Source: Streptomyces sp. ISL-36 (GTDB taxonomy: Bacteria > Actinomycetota > Actinomycetes > Streptomycetales > Streptomycetaceae). From it: 64,000 nt of DNA. The stretch is from the NCBI RefSeq assembly GCF_018614205.1, contig NZ_JAGGOS010000047.1, positions 36,676 through 100,675 of the forward strand. The letters are read 5' to 3'. The notes beneath the pieces were generated by a model. The model saw nothing but the letters and a program-made list of their open reading frames with translations. It had not been told where the DNA came from and did no database searches. Below are positions 26,820-34,207 of this stretch, one piece after another (the stretch's first letter is position 1; every line of letters starts with the position of its first letter). A program made the position numbers and the translations under genes.

Positions 26820-27260
26820 CTAGCGTGGCCAGTAGGCTGGCGGTGAGACGGACGGGTCCACACGCTCGAAGCGGTGCTTGCTCACCGGGTTCAAGCCCTT
26901 GATGTGAATCAGCTGCTGTGTGTCTGCTTCGTTGAGCTCGCCGACGATCAGGGGCATGGCTGCTACCACCGCGCCCATAGCCAGGCCCAGACCGGCCATG
27001 CCCTTGTGCGCCTGGCTGAAGCGGATGTGGTGCATGCCCGACTTCTTGATGGCCTCTGTCTCCGACGGATCCTCCAGCTGTCGGGCGTCCCTGGTCAGGA
27101 ATATGTCGAAACCTTTTCTCGCAGCATCGGGGAGAAGCGTGAGATCCTTCTTGCCCGCCCACTTGATCTCGCTGACGTGCTTGACCTCATGACCGGGCAG
27201 GATCCGTCTGAGCATCTCCAGCACCTGGACGGGGACGTTCTCGTCGATGAGGATCCGCAT
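26820..27260 (-). CDS. DUF5615-like PIN-fold protein (putative toxin)
   Basis: A 146-residue protein with the PIN-like pattern of Mut7-C/DUF5615 proteins. It opens with MRILIDENVP (acidic residues at strand 1), has FLTRDARQL near 55-65, and a small hydrophobic segment near 90-107. Related proteins are toxins paired with DUF433 antitoxins, presumably RNases. Its ATG overlaps the stop of the DUF433 gene (TGATG), the usual antitoxin-first order. The long C-terminal extension after 110 is less typical. Confidence 0.7.
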   Translation of the reverse strand: MRILIDENVPVQVLEMLRRILPGHEVKHVSEIKWAGKKDLTLLPDAARKGFDIFLTRDARQLEDPSETEAIKKSGMHHIRFSQAHKGMAGLGLAMGAVVAAMPLIVGELNEADTQQLIHIKGLNPVSKHRFERVDPSVSPPAYWPR

Positions 27261-27895
27261 CAGGCAGCGCGCGCTCCCGTGCTGTAGCTGTCCACGTAGA
27301 GCGCGAAGGAAGCAGCGTCACGTGCTGCGTCAGCGGTGACGCCGGGGTAGTAGTCGGCGATCCCCTCCGGCGGGATGCCGTCCTCGATCAGCTCCGCGAC
27401 GGTGTCGAAGGGGATCCTCGTGCCCGTGATCACGGGCTGTCCGCCCTGGGTCTCGGGGTCGACAGTGACGTGCTGCTTCGGCTGGAGCAGGTGGGGGACG
27501 ACGACGCCGGCTCTGGGAGCGAACTCCTGGAGGATGTCGGCCATGGTGGCGATCACCCGTTGGCCAGGGCGTTTGACCAGATCGGTGCCGTGGTCATCGT
27601 GGCCTGCGAGGACGATCGAGTCGCCCTCGGCCACCAGGGAGTAACTGGACAGGTGCTCGACCTCCCCGATTTTTTTCAGGGTGGCCAGGGCTACGCGGAT
27701 CTTCTGGAGTGACACGTCCTGGCGAAGGTGGGCGAACGCGCGCAGCGCGAGTACGTCGCGGAAGGAGTACAGGGCCGGCCTGGCTGCCAGCTCGGGCTGA
27801 AGGATCGGCCCGTTGCCACGGTCCTGCCTCCACGTGCGCAGTTGTCCGACCGTCGCTCCCGAGAGGGCGGCAGCCATGCGGGTCGAGTACGCCAT
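27260..27895 (-). CDS. DUF433 protein with MerR-like N-terminal domain (putative antitoxin)
   Basis: A 211-residue protein. Residues 1-75 resemble a MerR-type winged helix (TVGQLRTWRQDRG, YSFRDVLALRAF). Residues 145-205 match DUF433 (GGQPVITGTRIPFDTVAELIEDGI followed by YYPGVTADAARDA). DUF433 proteins are antitoxins for DUF5615-type toxins and usually bind their own promoter. It is the first gene of the pair. It lies at the right edge of the island, 270 bases from the tRNA-derived repeat. Confidence 0.75.
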   Translation of the reverse strand: MAYSTRMAAALSGATVGQLRTWRQDRGNGPILQPELAARPALYSFRDVLALRAFAHLRQDVSLQKIRVALATLKKIGEVEHLSSYSLVAEGDSIVLAGHDDHGTDLVKRPGQRVIATMADILQEFAPRAGVVVPHLLQPKQHVTVDPETQGGQPVITGTRIPFDTVAELIEDGIPPEGIADYYPGVTADAARDAASFALYVDSYSTGARAA

Positions 27896-28169
27896 CCGCT
27901 GCCTCCCATCCTGGTCGCGTGCTGTGGGGTGCCATCATCCCAGTTCTCCGAGCGGGAACGCTACAGAACGACGAGAGCCCAGATGCTCCAGATCTTCTGC
28001 GGCGAAGCGGTGAAACGTCCAGCGTGCGTGAGCCGTGCGTGAGCGGACAGGTTGGCACGGGCCGGACCGGACGAGCACGTGCCTCTCGGTCGCACGCCGC
28101 TGACCAGCAAAAACAGGACCCAGTGCCACGGCTTGGCATCTACCGTCACGATCTCGCAAGCTCTCGTAA

Positions 28170-28205
28170 TGCGTAGGTCTCGGGTTCGAATCCCGAAGGC
28201 GGCTC
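28170..28205 (+). repeat. tRNA 3'-end copy (attachment site, inner junction)
   Basis: A 36-base segment containing the T-arm TCGGG-TTCGAAT-CCCGA and the acceptor strand AGGCGGC. It is preceded by CTCGTAA, which fits an anticodon loop with CGT, so the source is probably a tRNA-Thr. It is identical to 31031-31066. The bases further left do not form the D-arm or 5' acceptor strand, so this is not a functional tRNA but an att site left by integration. Confidence 0.8.
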
Positions 28206-28210
28206 AGAGA

Positions 28211-28247
28211 AAGGCCAGGTCAGACACTGTCTGACCTGGCCTTTTCT
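28211..28247 (+). terminator. Strong hairpin terminator after the tRNA remnant
   Basis: AAGGCCAGGTCAGACA and its exact reverse complement form a 16-bp stem at 28211-28243, followed by TTTTCTG. It is the kind of terminator that follows Streptomyces tRNA genes, which supports the tRNA origin of the adjacent segment. Confidence 0.8.
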
Positions 28248-28375
28248 GTTACCGGGGCGTGGCAAGCACGCGGTCGGAGTGCCGCGGGTTTGCTTGCGTG
28301 AGCGATGCTTGAGCGGAGGGGCTGGACGGGCGTCCACGCAAGACGCTCGCCACACTCGGGGCTTCGGCGTAGGAC

Positions 28376-28939
28376 TCAGTGGTTCGAAGCCACGTCCGCC
28401 GCATCGTGCTCCGGCTTCGCGATCCCCCTCGGGTTCATCACGCGCACCAGCCGGTCCTCGGCGCTGCCGGTAGCGGCGGAGACGAGCATCTCGGTGACCA
28501 GCACATCGCCTTCGCGGGCCGTCAGCAGCAACCGGGTTTCCTTCTCCTCCCGGAGGACGACCTTGACCGTGTAGGTGAGCTTGGTCGAGTCGTAGCCCAT
28601 CTCCATGCGAGGGCATCGCCCGGCCGCCTCCAGAACGGAGCGCGGAAAGCTCTCCTGGGTGGAGGGCCAGGTCCGGGCCAGGAGGTAGGAGCCGCGCTGT
28701 TCGTTGCGGAAGCCGGCGACCCTGTCCTCCTTGTTGTCCCGGCCCAACACGCCGAACAGTGGCTCACAGGATGCCGGCGACACATCGGAGGTCTCCGACT
28801 CCACTCCCTCGAGAACCGGTTCCACCACCCATCCGGCATCTTCCAGCTGCTCTCGCGCAACCGAAGGGCGTCCGTCTCCGCCGCAGGCCACAAGGCCCGC
28901 AAGGAGAAGTAGCGCACCCGGCCCCCGCATTCTCCTCAC
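28376..28939 (-). CDS. Lipoprotein of unknown function
   Basis: A 187-residue protein with a lipoprotein signal: Arg-rich start, hydrophobic core and lipobox LVAC at about residues 16-19. The mature part is soluble and mixed alpha/beta with two further cysteines (near 58 and 108). No family recognised. Its ATG overlaps the stop of the Clp-N-like gene (ATGA), making it last in a three-gene unit inside the small tRNA-bounded element. Confidence 0.7.
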   Translation of the reverse strand: MRRMRGPGALLLLAGLVACGGDGRPSVAREQLEDAGWVVEPVLEGVESETSDVSPASCEPLFGVLGRDNKEDRVAGFRNEQRGSYLLARTWPSTQESFPRSVLEAAGRCPRMEMGYDSTKLTYTVKVVLREEKETRLLLTAREGDVLVTEMLVSAATGSAEDRLVRVMNPRGIAKPEHDAADVASNH

Positions 28940-29232
28940 CCGAGGTATTCCGCGAGATCCGGATTCTCCGATGCCGCCAGAGCCACCAGCTCTGCCACCT
29001 CGAGCTCCCCTTCGCCCAGCATCAGCCGTTCAACCGAAACGTCGAACCCGAGCATCTCGGGGGAGAGGCTCGGCTGCTGCACCGTGTCGAACTCGCGGGC
29101 AGCCAGCAGCCTGCGATGGACTACCACCGCGATGGCCACATCCCTCGACGAACATGCCGCCGCATTGCGGCTGCGAGCGATCTCTGTCGCGATAGTCAGA
29201 ATCTCGCGCGAGTCGGCGGTGAAGCGCCGCAC
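28936..29232 (-). CDS. Small Clp N-terminal-domain-like protein
   Basis: A 98-residue protein whose start (RRFTADSREILTIATEIARS) resembles one repeat of the Clp R (Clp_N) domain that binds substrates or adaptors in ClpA/B/C. No ATPase domain follows. It begins with GTG sharing a base with the upstream TAG (TAGTG) and is coupled to the lipoprotein gene downstream. The similarity is judged by eye and is moderate. Confidence 0.55.
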   Translation of the reverse strand: MRRFTADSREILTIATEIARSRNAAACSSRDVAIAVVVHRRLLAAREFDTVQQPSLSPEMLGFDVSVERLMLGEGELEVAELVALAASENPDLAEYLG

Positions 29233-29663
29233 TAGCTCACCCCCGTCAATGCCCTAGACGGGCTGTAGTACGTCGGGAGCGTCCAGACATTGCCGTGCTG
29301 CCCGAAGTGCGTTCCCACGGTCCGGTAGTACCACGTACTCGTTCGCTTGGTCGCCGAATCGTTGACCTGGATGACCGTTGCTGTGCTGTAGCTGGTGACC
29401 CCCGCTCCGTGGGCGTACCAGTCCCCGTCGCGGAATATCTGCAACTGGGCCCGAGTATTCGCGTCATCGAGCGAGTCCGAGCACTTCACCCGCACGAACC
29501 CCGTCACTGTCGTGCCGCTCGCCGACCACGGAGTCCCCTGGCCCTGGTCCCACCCACAGGTGATGGGGTGAGGCGCAGGAGCCGCGTTGCTCGGCGCTGC
29601 CCCCAGCGCGACGAGGGCTCCCGTCGCCAGGAGCACGGCTGCTGTCTTCTTGAACGTGAGCAT
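29232..29663 (-). CDS. Small secreted protein
   Basis: A 143-residue protein with a clear signal peptide (KK, then an apolar core to about residue 22, cleavage after SNA or near it). The mature part of about 115 residues is rich in Trp, Tyr, Thr and Ser, with two cysteines (about 37 and 62) likely forming a disulfide. It is probably a beta-rich extracellular protein. First gene of the three-gene unit. Similar small secreted proteins are frequent in Streptomyces; no function is known to me. Confidence 0.75.
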   Translation of the reverse strand: MLTFKKTAAVLLATGALVALGAAPSNAAPAPHPITCGWDQGQGTPWSASGTTVTGFVRVKCSDSLDDANTRAQLQIFRDGDWYAHGAGVTSYSTATVIQVNDSATKRTSTWYYRTVGTHFGQHGNVWTLPTYYSPSRALTGVS

Positions 29664-30042
29664 GGAGAATTCCCCGTCTCTTGTTCGGAGGCGTCCGCCT
29701 GGTCGTGCTGGACGCAGCGTACGACTCTGCCCCAGCAGGCCATCTGGCGGGAGGAATTCACATCAGGTTGGCGAATTTCCACGAATCTGGCCGACGTTGC
29801 CCGTGTGGAATGTGTCACTCCTGGGTGGGCGCTTGGAGGAACGCGCAAGAAGATCGACTCGTAAACCTCGACCAAGCGTCACTGCAACCTGTTCGACAAC
29901 GTACTTCACTGCGTCATTCCCAACATGACTGCGGTACTGGGATTGCCGGGAGGAGCGGCTGCGACGGTAAGGCGAAGCTCCTGGTAGGCGGGTTAACGCG
30001 CGACACCGCGATGGCCCCCATATCCTCAACCGCAGCCAGAAT
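29664..30042. other. Intergenic region, no gene recognised
   Basis: About 380 bases between the secreted-protein start and the integrase 3' end. It should hold the promoter of the three-gene unit. Open frames here on either strand are arginine-rich shadows without family likeness. Composition is slightly less GC-rich than the flanks. Confidence 0.4.
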
Positions 30043-30984
30043 TCAGCTCTTCGGGTTCTTCCGCTTGGCCTCCTTCTTACTGTCGGCCTGGGCCTTCTCC
30101 ATCCGCTTCGTCCTCTTGGCGTCCTTCGCGGTCTTGCGGTCCTTCTCCGCCTCGGCCTTGCGCTGGAGGGGGACCAGTTTGGCGGTGGCTTCGGCGGCGT
30201 TCTTACCGACGTGGGGGAGGACGCTCTGGTAGATGTCGCGCGTGATCCGGGTGTCGCGGTGCCCGAGGGTGTCCGACACGATCTTGATGTCGATGTCGAT
30301 GTCGATGTCGGCAGCGAGCATGAGCGTGGCCGCGCCGTGCCGGAGGTCGTGCAGCCGGATCGGCGGCAGCCCAGAGGCTGCGACCAGCCGCTCGAAGAGA
30401 ATCGGTCTTGCCGGGGTGCAGCCAGGAGCCGTCCTCCTGAGTGAAGACGAGGCCGGTGTTCACCCAGGCCGACCCCCACTCCGCGCGGTCGGCGTTCTGC
30501 TGCTTGCGGTGCCGCTCCAGGACGCCCACGGTGTCGTCATCGAGGGCGACCACCAGGAAGCCGCTGTCCGTCTTCGGCTCGGACGCCTCGACCTCCCAGC
30601 CGTCCTGCACGAGCTGCCCGGTCACGGTGAGGGAGTGCCGGTCGAGGTTGGTCTCCGACCACGGCTGCCCGCACGCCTCACCTCGCCACAGGCCGCGGAA
30701 CGCGATCAGGTGCCACATCGCGTACAGCCGGTGCTCGGCGACGAAGTCGAGCAAGGCGCCAGTCTGTTCGGGCGTCCAGACCATCACCGGAGAGGGCTTC
30801 TCCCCAGTCTGCTCCCACTTGGCGACCCGCTCGTCCGCCCACACCAGAGCCTTGGGCTTGCGCACCGGGTCGATTCCGACGTAGCCGCTGGGTTGAAGGT
30901 GATGATCTGCTGCCCGATCGCGTCGTTCAGGGCCGCTCGGAGCGTGGCCTTGTTCGTCAGGGCTGGCGAGAGTTCAGATGGCAT
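30043..30984 (-). pseudogene. int: Decayed phage-type tyrosine recombinase (integrase)
   Basis: Fragments in different frames together give the C-terminal part of a tyrosine integrase. They are a core-binding remnant (TLRAALNDAIGQQIITFNP), a central segment (PKALVWADERVAKWE), and the catalytic end with HDLRHG, LGHRDT and the tyrosine in IYQSVLPHV. Frame changes are needed near 30880 and near 30400, and the N-terminal half is missing. The catalytic end contains a run of four Asp-Ile pairs from a hexanucleotide repeat. It lies beside the right-hand tRNA repeat, as integrases usually do. It cannot make an active enzyme. Confidence 0.85.
30286..30309. repeat. GATGTC hexanucleotide repeat in the integrase remnant
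   Basis: Four perfect copies of GATGTC, which on the coding strand read as alternating Asp and Ile codons just before the KIVSDTLGH motif. Normal family members have a single short segment here, so this looks like slippage in a gene no longer under selection. Confidence 0.8.
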
Positions 30985-31030
30985 GGTTCACCGCCCAGCA
31001 CCACCCGGGATGAGCGTGTGGCCCTCGTGG

Positions 31031-31066
31031 TGCGTAGGTCTCGGGTTCGAATCCCGAAGGCGGCTC
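31031..31066 (+). repeat. tRNA 3'-end copy (attachment site, outer junction)
   Basis: Identical to 28170-28205 over 36 bases. It is preceded by CTCGTGG where the other copy has CTCGTAA, so identity begins just past the anticodon loop. The 5' half of the tRNA is absent. Being followed by a terminator and then non-island genes, it is the best candidate for the original chromosomal 3' end of the tRNA target. Confidence 0.8.
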
Positions 31067-31071
31067 GGTGG

Positions 31072-31102
31072 ACCCCGGCTCGGGCATCGGCCGAGCCGGG
31101 GT
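31072..31102 (+). terminator. Hairpin terminator after the outer tRNA remnant
   Basis: ACCCCGGCTCGG and CCGAGCCGGGGT form a 12-bp stem with a 7-base loop at 31072-31102. It follows the tRNA-derived repeat by 5 bases and also lies just beyond the stop of the leftward regulator gene, so it may serve both directions. Confidence 0.7.
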
Positions 31103-31108
31103 TCCTGG

Positions 31109-32143
31109 TCAGCCGGTCGGCTGGTCGCGGTCCTGTTGGGCCAGGAGGTAGCCGGCCTGGAAGCGGCTCTCGGCGCCCAGGGCCGCCATCACGTCCGCGA
31201 CGTGGCGGCGGCAGCTGCGGACGGAGAGGCCCAGGCGGCGGGCGATGGCCGCGTCGGTCAACCCCTCGGTGAGGAGGCGGACGATGGTCTGCTTCAGCTC
31301 GTCGGAGATGTCCATGATCGTCTGCCGGTCCCACTCGGTCTCGAACGGCAGCGCCTCCAGCCAGAGCCGTTCATAGGCCCCCGTCATGAACGACACCAGG
31401 TTCGGCTCGCGGACGAGCACCGCCGCGTGCGGGTCGTCCGGGACCGGGATGACGGCGGTGCTGCGGTCGAAGATCAGCATCCGCATGAACTCGTCGTCCA
31501 GCGTGCGGACCTGCGCCCCCAGCCGGCCCACCCGCTCCACATACGCGCACGTGCCCGAGGAGAAGCGCGCGGTGTGCTGGTAGAGGACGCGCATCCGTAC
31601 GCCGCGGCGCAGGAGCTCCTCGTCGCGTGCGACCGCCTCCTCGAGGACCTCGGCCCGTCGGCCGCCGCCCGGTTGGGCGGTCATCACCTCGCGTTCGCAG
31701 GTCCGGCCCAGTTCGGTGATGGCCTCGCGGACGGCCCGCAGGTCGGTGAGGACCTCGATGTACTCCGCCTGACGGAGATGGGTCAGTTGGGCCAGGTGGG
31801 ACTCGAACAGCGGCATGAACGCCATCAGTTGTCCCCGGGTGCGCTCCATGTGCAGCCGCCTGGCCCGCATCTCCCGCTCCAGCGGTCCGAGGGTGCGCTG
31901 CACCGCCTCGTCCGGCGGGACCGGCAGCAGCGCTCGTTCGGGCGTTCGCCGCAGCAGGCCCATGTCGAGGAGGGACGAGACGGCGGACTCCACGCGGGCG
32001 GGTGGCAGCCCGAGTTCCTCGGCGAGCTCCGCCGGGTGCGCCGGGTGCGCCGGGTCGCGGGCCAGGGCGCAGATGTAGACGCGGGCCAGTGGGTCCTCTG
32101 GCGTAAGCCCGTCCACCCCCTGCGCTATGTCAGTTGTGTCCAT
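31109..32143 (-). CDS. TrmB/LuxR-type transcriptional regulator
   Basis: A 344-residue regulator. Residues 20-80 form a TrmB-like winged helix (PAELAEELGLPPARVESAVSS). A helical linker follows, then a phospholipase-D-like sensor region (about 160-270, RGVRMRVLYQHTARFSS). A C-terminal LuxR HTH (about 285-335, LTEGLTDAAIARRLGLSVRS) binds DNA. No response-regulator receiver is present, so it probably senses a ligand directly. It is divergent from the peptide-first operon, with 222 bases between starts, and is the obvious candidate regulator of the hydrazine-type cluster. Start ATG 32143 follows a GGGGG site. Confidence 0.85.
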   Translation of the reverse strand: MDTTDIAQGVDGLTPEDPLARVYICALARDPAHPAHPAELAEELGLPPARVESAVSSLLDMGLLRRTPERALLPVPPDEAVQRTLGPLEREMRARRLHMERTRGQLMAFMPLFESHLAQLTHLRQAEYIEVLTDLRAVREAITELGRTCEREVMTAQPGGGRRAEVLEEAVARDEELLRRGVRMRVLYQHTARFSSGTCAYVERVGRLGAQVRTLDDEFMRMLIFDRSTAVIPVPDDPHAAVLVREPNLVSFMTGAYERLWLEALPFETEWDRQTIMDISDELKQTIVRLLTEGLTDAAIARRLGLSVRSCRRHVADVMAALGAESRFQAGYLLAQQDRDQPTG

Positions 32144-32365
32144 GAATCCCCCTGTTTATGACGCCGTCCTCTTGCTGCCATGCAGCCTAATGATCCATAC
32201 GCCCCGCCCCATAGGCATGCGAACGCGGATACGTTCATCTCACCGCCCACAAGGTCAAAGCTCACAGAGCTCGTGAAGCACGCGAAGCTCGCACAGCATC
32301 TGAAACGCGTTGAACCTCCTCGCACCGACCCGAACTCACGCACACGCGGAAAGAGAGCAGACGAC

Positions 32366-32620
32366 ATGAAGCGGCGGATCCGCAACACCGTGCTCGCCAC
32401 CCTGATCACCGCCCTCGCGGGCCTCACCACCGCCACCGCGGCCCAGGCCGCCGGCAGCGGCGCCGGCACCGACGACACCGGGTGGGGAGCGGCCGTCCTC
32501 GACACGACGGTCGCCGGCACCGAGACCGCTACGGACACCGGCACGGCCGCGGGCACCGACGACACCGGCTGGGGCACTCCGGTCCCCGGACCGGGCACGA
32601 ACGACACCGGCTGGGGATGA
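32366..32620 (+). CDS. Secreted small peptide with three DTGWG repeats
   Basis: An 84-residue peptide precursor starting at ATG 32366 after GGAAAGAGAG. Residues 1-30 are a textbook signal peptide (MKRRIRN, apolar core, AQA-A cleavage). The mature part of about 54 residues is Gly/Thr/Asp/Ala-rich and contains GTDDTGWG twice and GTNDTGWG once at the very C-terminus. It has no Cys or Lys after the signal. It is the first gene of the biosynthetic operon, and the codons for its last residues and stop (GGGGATGA) provide the ribosome site of the next gene. With the divergent LuxR-type regulator this suggests a secreted peptide signal. A ribosomal peptide substrate is the alternative. Confidence 0.7.
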   Translation: MKRRIRNTVLATLITALAGLTTATAAQAAGSGAGTDDTGWGAAVLDTTVAGTETATDTGTAAGTDDTGWGTPVPGPGTNDTGWG

Positions 32621-32624
32621 CCGC

Positions 32625-33512
32625 ATGACGCTGCTCGACTGCACCCTGCGCACCAGCGGGCAGCTCACCGGCGGCGCGCCGTCCCCGCAGCTGGTCACCG
32701 ACTACCTCGCGGTCTGCGCACGGCTCGGCATCGACGTGATCGAGCTGGGACGCGTCCACGATCCGGCCGACCGGCCCGGAGCCCCGCTGCCCGGCATCTT
32801 CCCGACCGCCCCCGCCGACCGGTACGGACCGCGCTTCGCGGTCATGCTCGATGCCGCCGAGCTGCCCACGAGCACCGCCGGCGCCGCCGCGGCCACCGAC
32901 CGCATCACCCACCTGCTCGCCGGCACCCCCCTGCCCGTCGGTCTGGTGCGCGTCTCCGTCCGCTACGACCAGGTGGCGCGCGCCGCCGCCCCGCTGGACC
33001 GGCTGCGCGAGGCCGGTTTCGGCGTCTGCCTCTGCCTCGCCGAGATCGACCTCGCCTCCTATCCCGAACTCGACCGCTGTCTCGCCGACACGGCGTCCCT
33101 CGGCCCGCTCGACGCCGTCTTCCTCGTCGACTCGCTCGGCTCGCTCCGCCCCGAGCGGGTGATCGAACTCGTCCAGTCCACCCGCGCCGCGGTGCCCGCC
33201 CCCGTGGGCATCCACGCCCACGACAACCAGGGCTTCGCCCTCCACAACACGATGGTGGCCCGGAGCGCCGGCGCCACCTGGCAGGACGCCGCCGTGCACG
33301 GGATCGGCCCGGGCGCGGGCGTGACCCGCACCGAGCAACTCCTCGCCCTGCTCGGCGCCACGCCCGACGACCTGAACCCGCTCCTCGAACTCATCGCCAC
33401 GCACTTCGCCCCACTGAAGCGGCGGTACGGCTGGGAGGCCGGGCCGCGCCAGGTCATGGCCGGCCTCGCCCGGATCCCGGTGGCGTCGGTGCGGGGACTC
33501 GACACGCACTGA
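32625..33512 (+). CDS. DRE-TIM aldolase / HMG-CoA lyase-like enzyme
   Basis: A 295-residue TIM-barrel enzyme of the HMGL-like family, which includes 4-hydroxy-2-oxovalerate aldolase, isopropylmalate synthase and HMG-CoA lyase. It opens with LLDCTLRTSG, where the usual DCTLRDGG has lost the Asp. The metal-binding HAHDNQG is near residue 200, and VLV-type strands lie between. The missing Asp could alter the chemistry. The start is 4 bases after the peptide gene, indicating coupling. It probably makes or cleaves a C-C bond in the building block joined to the N-N unit, but the substrate is unknown. Confidence 0.75.
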   Translation: MTLLDCTLRTSGQLTGGAPSPQLVTDYLAVCARLGIDVIELGRVHDPADRPGAPLPGIFPTAPADRYGPRFAVMLDAAELPTSTAGAAAATDRITHLLAGTPLPVGLVRVSVRYDQVARAAAPLDRLREAGFGVCLCLAEIDLASYPELDRCLADTASLGPLDAVFLVDSLGSLRPERVIELVQSTRAAVPAPVGIHAHDNQGFALHNTMVARSAGATWQDAAVHGIGPGAGVTRTEQLLALLGATPDDLNPLLELIATHFAPLKRRYGWEAGPRQVMAGLARIPVASVRGLDTH

Positions 33513-33580
33513 ACCGCGGCCGCTGCCCGGCTCCGCGCCATCGGCCAGCACACCCGTCTCGCCCTCTTCAGGAGACCCGT

Positions 33581-34207
33581 ATGCCCTTCACCGCACCCAT
33601 CCTGCCCCCGGGGGAGCCGGCCGCCGCCGTCACCCCGTACGGCGCCGCCACCCCCACCACCCCGCCCGCCCGGCGGGCCCACCGCACCGGAGTCACAGGA
33701 GTCGCCATGGCCAACCGCTTCCGTATCGACCGGAGTTCCGCAGAGGAGGAGTTCGGTCTTGCCTGCCAGCGGCTGATCCCCTGGGCCGGGGCGGCCGAGG
33801 AGCCGCCCGTGGGCGCCATGGCCTGCTTCCTGCGTCCCGGTGGCGACTCCGACCCGGACTGCCACGACCAGGACGAAGTCATGATCGTCCTGGTCGGCAC
33901 GGGCAGCGTCACCCTGGACGGCCGCCTCGAGCCGCCGTTCGGCGCGGGCGACATCGTCGTACTGCCGCGTAACCAGGAGCACGTCGTGCACAACACCGGT
34001 GACGCCGAACTCAGTTGGGTCTCCCTGTACTGGCCGCTGCGCGAGCCCGCCACCCGTACCGACACCGACACCCGTACCGACACCGACACCCGTACCGACA
34101 CCGACGCCGACATCGAAGCCGGCACCGGCGCTGGCACCGGCACCGAGACGCACCAGCAGAGCGACCGGCACAACCACCACGAGCAGAACGAGGAGATCGC
34201 GGCATGA
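33581..34207 (+). CDS. Cupin-domain protein (hydrazine synthetase cupin part)
   Basis: A 208-residue protein. A single cupin domain (about 55-150) has CHDQDEVMIVLVGTG and NQEHVVHNTG, which supply metal-binding His and Glu. In the s56-p1 pathway a cupin fused to a MetRS-like domain rearranges an ester of N-hydroxylysine to form the N-N bond; here the cupin is a separate gene overlapping the MetRS-like gene (ATGA). Both ATG 33581 and ATG 33707 have AGGAG sites. The later one removes a Pro/Ala/Thr-rich leader and may be the true start. The tail is a Thr/Asp/Arg repeat and a His-rich end. Confidence 0.8.
   Translation: MPFTAPILPPGEPAAAVTPYGAATPTTPPARRAHRTGVTGVAMANRFRIDRSSAEEEFGLACQRLIPWAGAAEEPPVGAMACFLRPGGDSDPDCHDQDEVMIVLVGTGSVTLDGRLEPPFGAGDIVVLPRNQEHVVHNTGDAELSWVSLYWPLREPATRTDTDTRTDTDTRTDTDADIEAGTGAGTGTETHQQSDRHNHHEQNEEIAA
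34052..34105. repeat. Three 18-bp tandem copies in the cupin gene tail
   Basis: ACCCGTACCGACACCGAC repeated three times without change, encoding TRTDTD units beyond the cupin fold. It is in frame and likely variable in copy number between strains. Confidence 0.85.

Noticed and set aside
28130..28205. Complete tRNA-Thr gene at the left repeat
   Set aside because: The T-arm and 3' acceptor strand are present, but the bases upstream form no D-arm or matching 5' acceptor strand, so only the 3' part exists.
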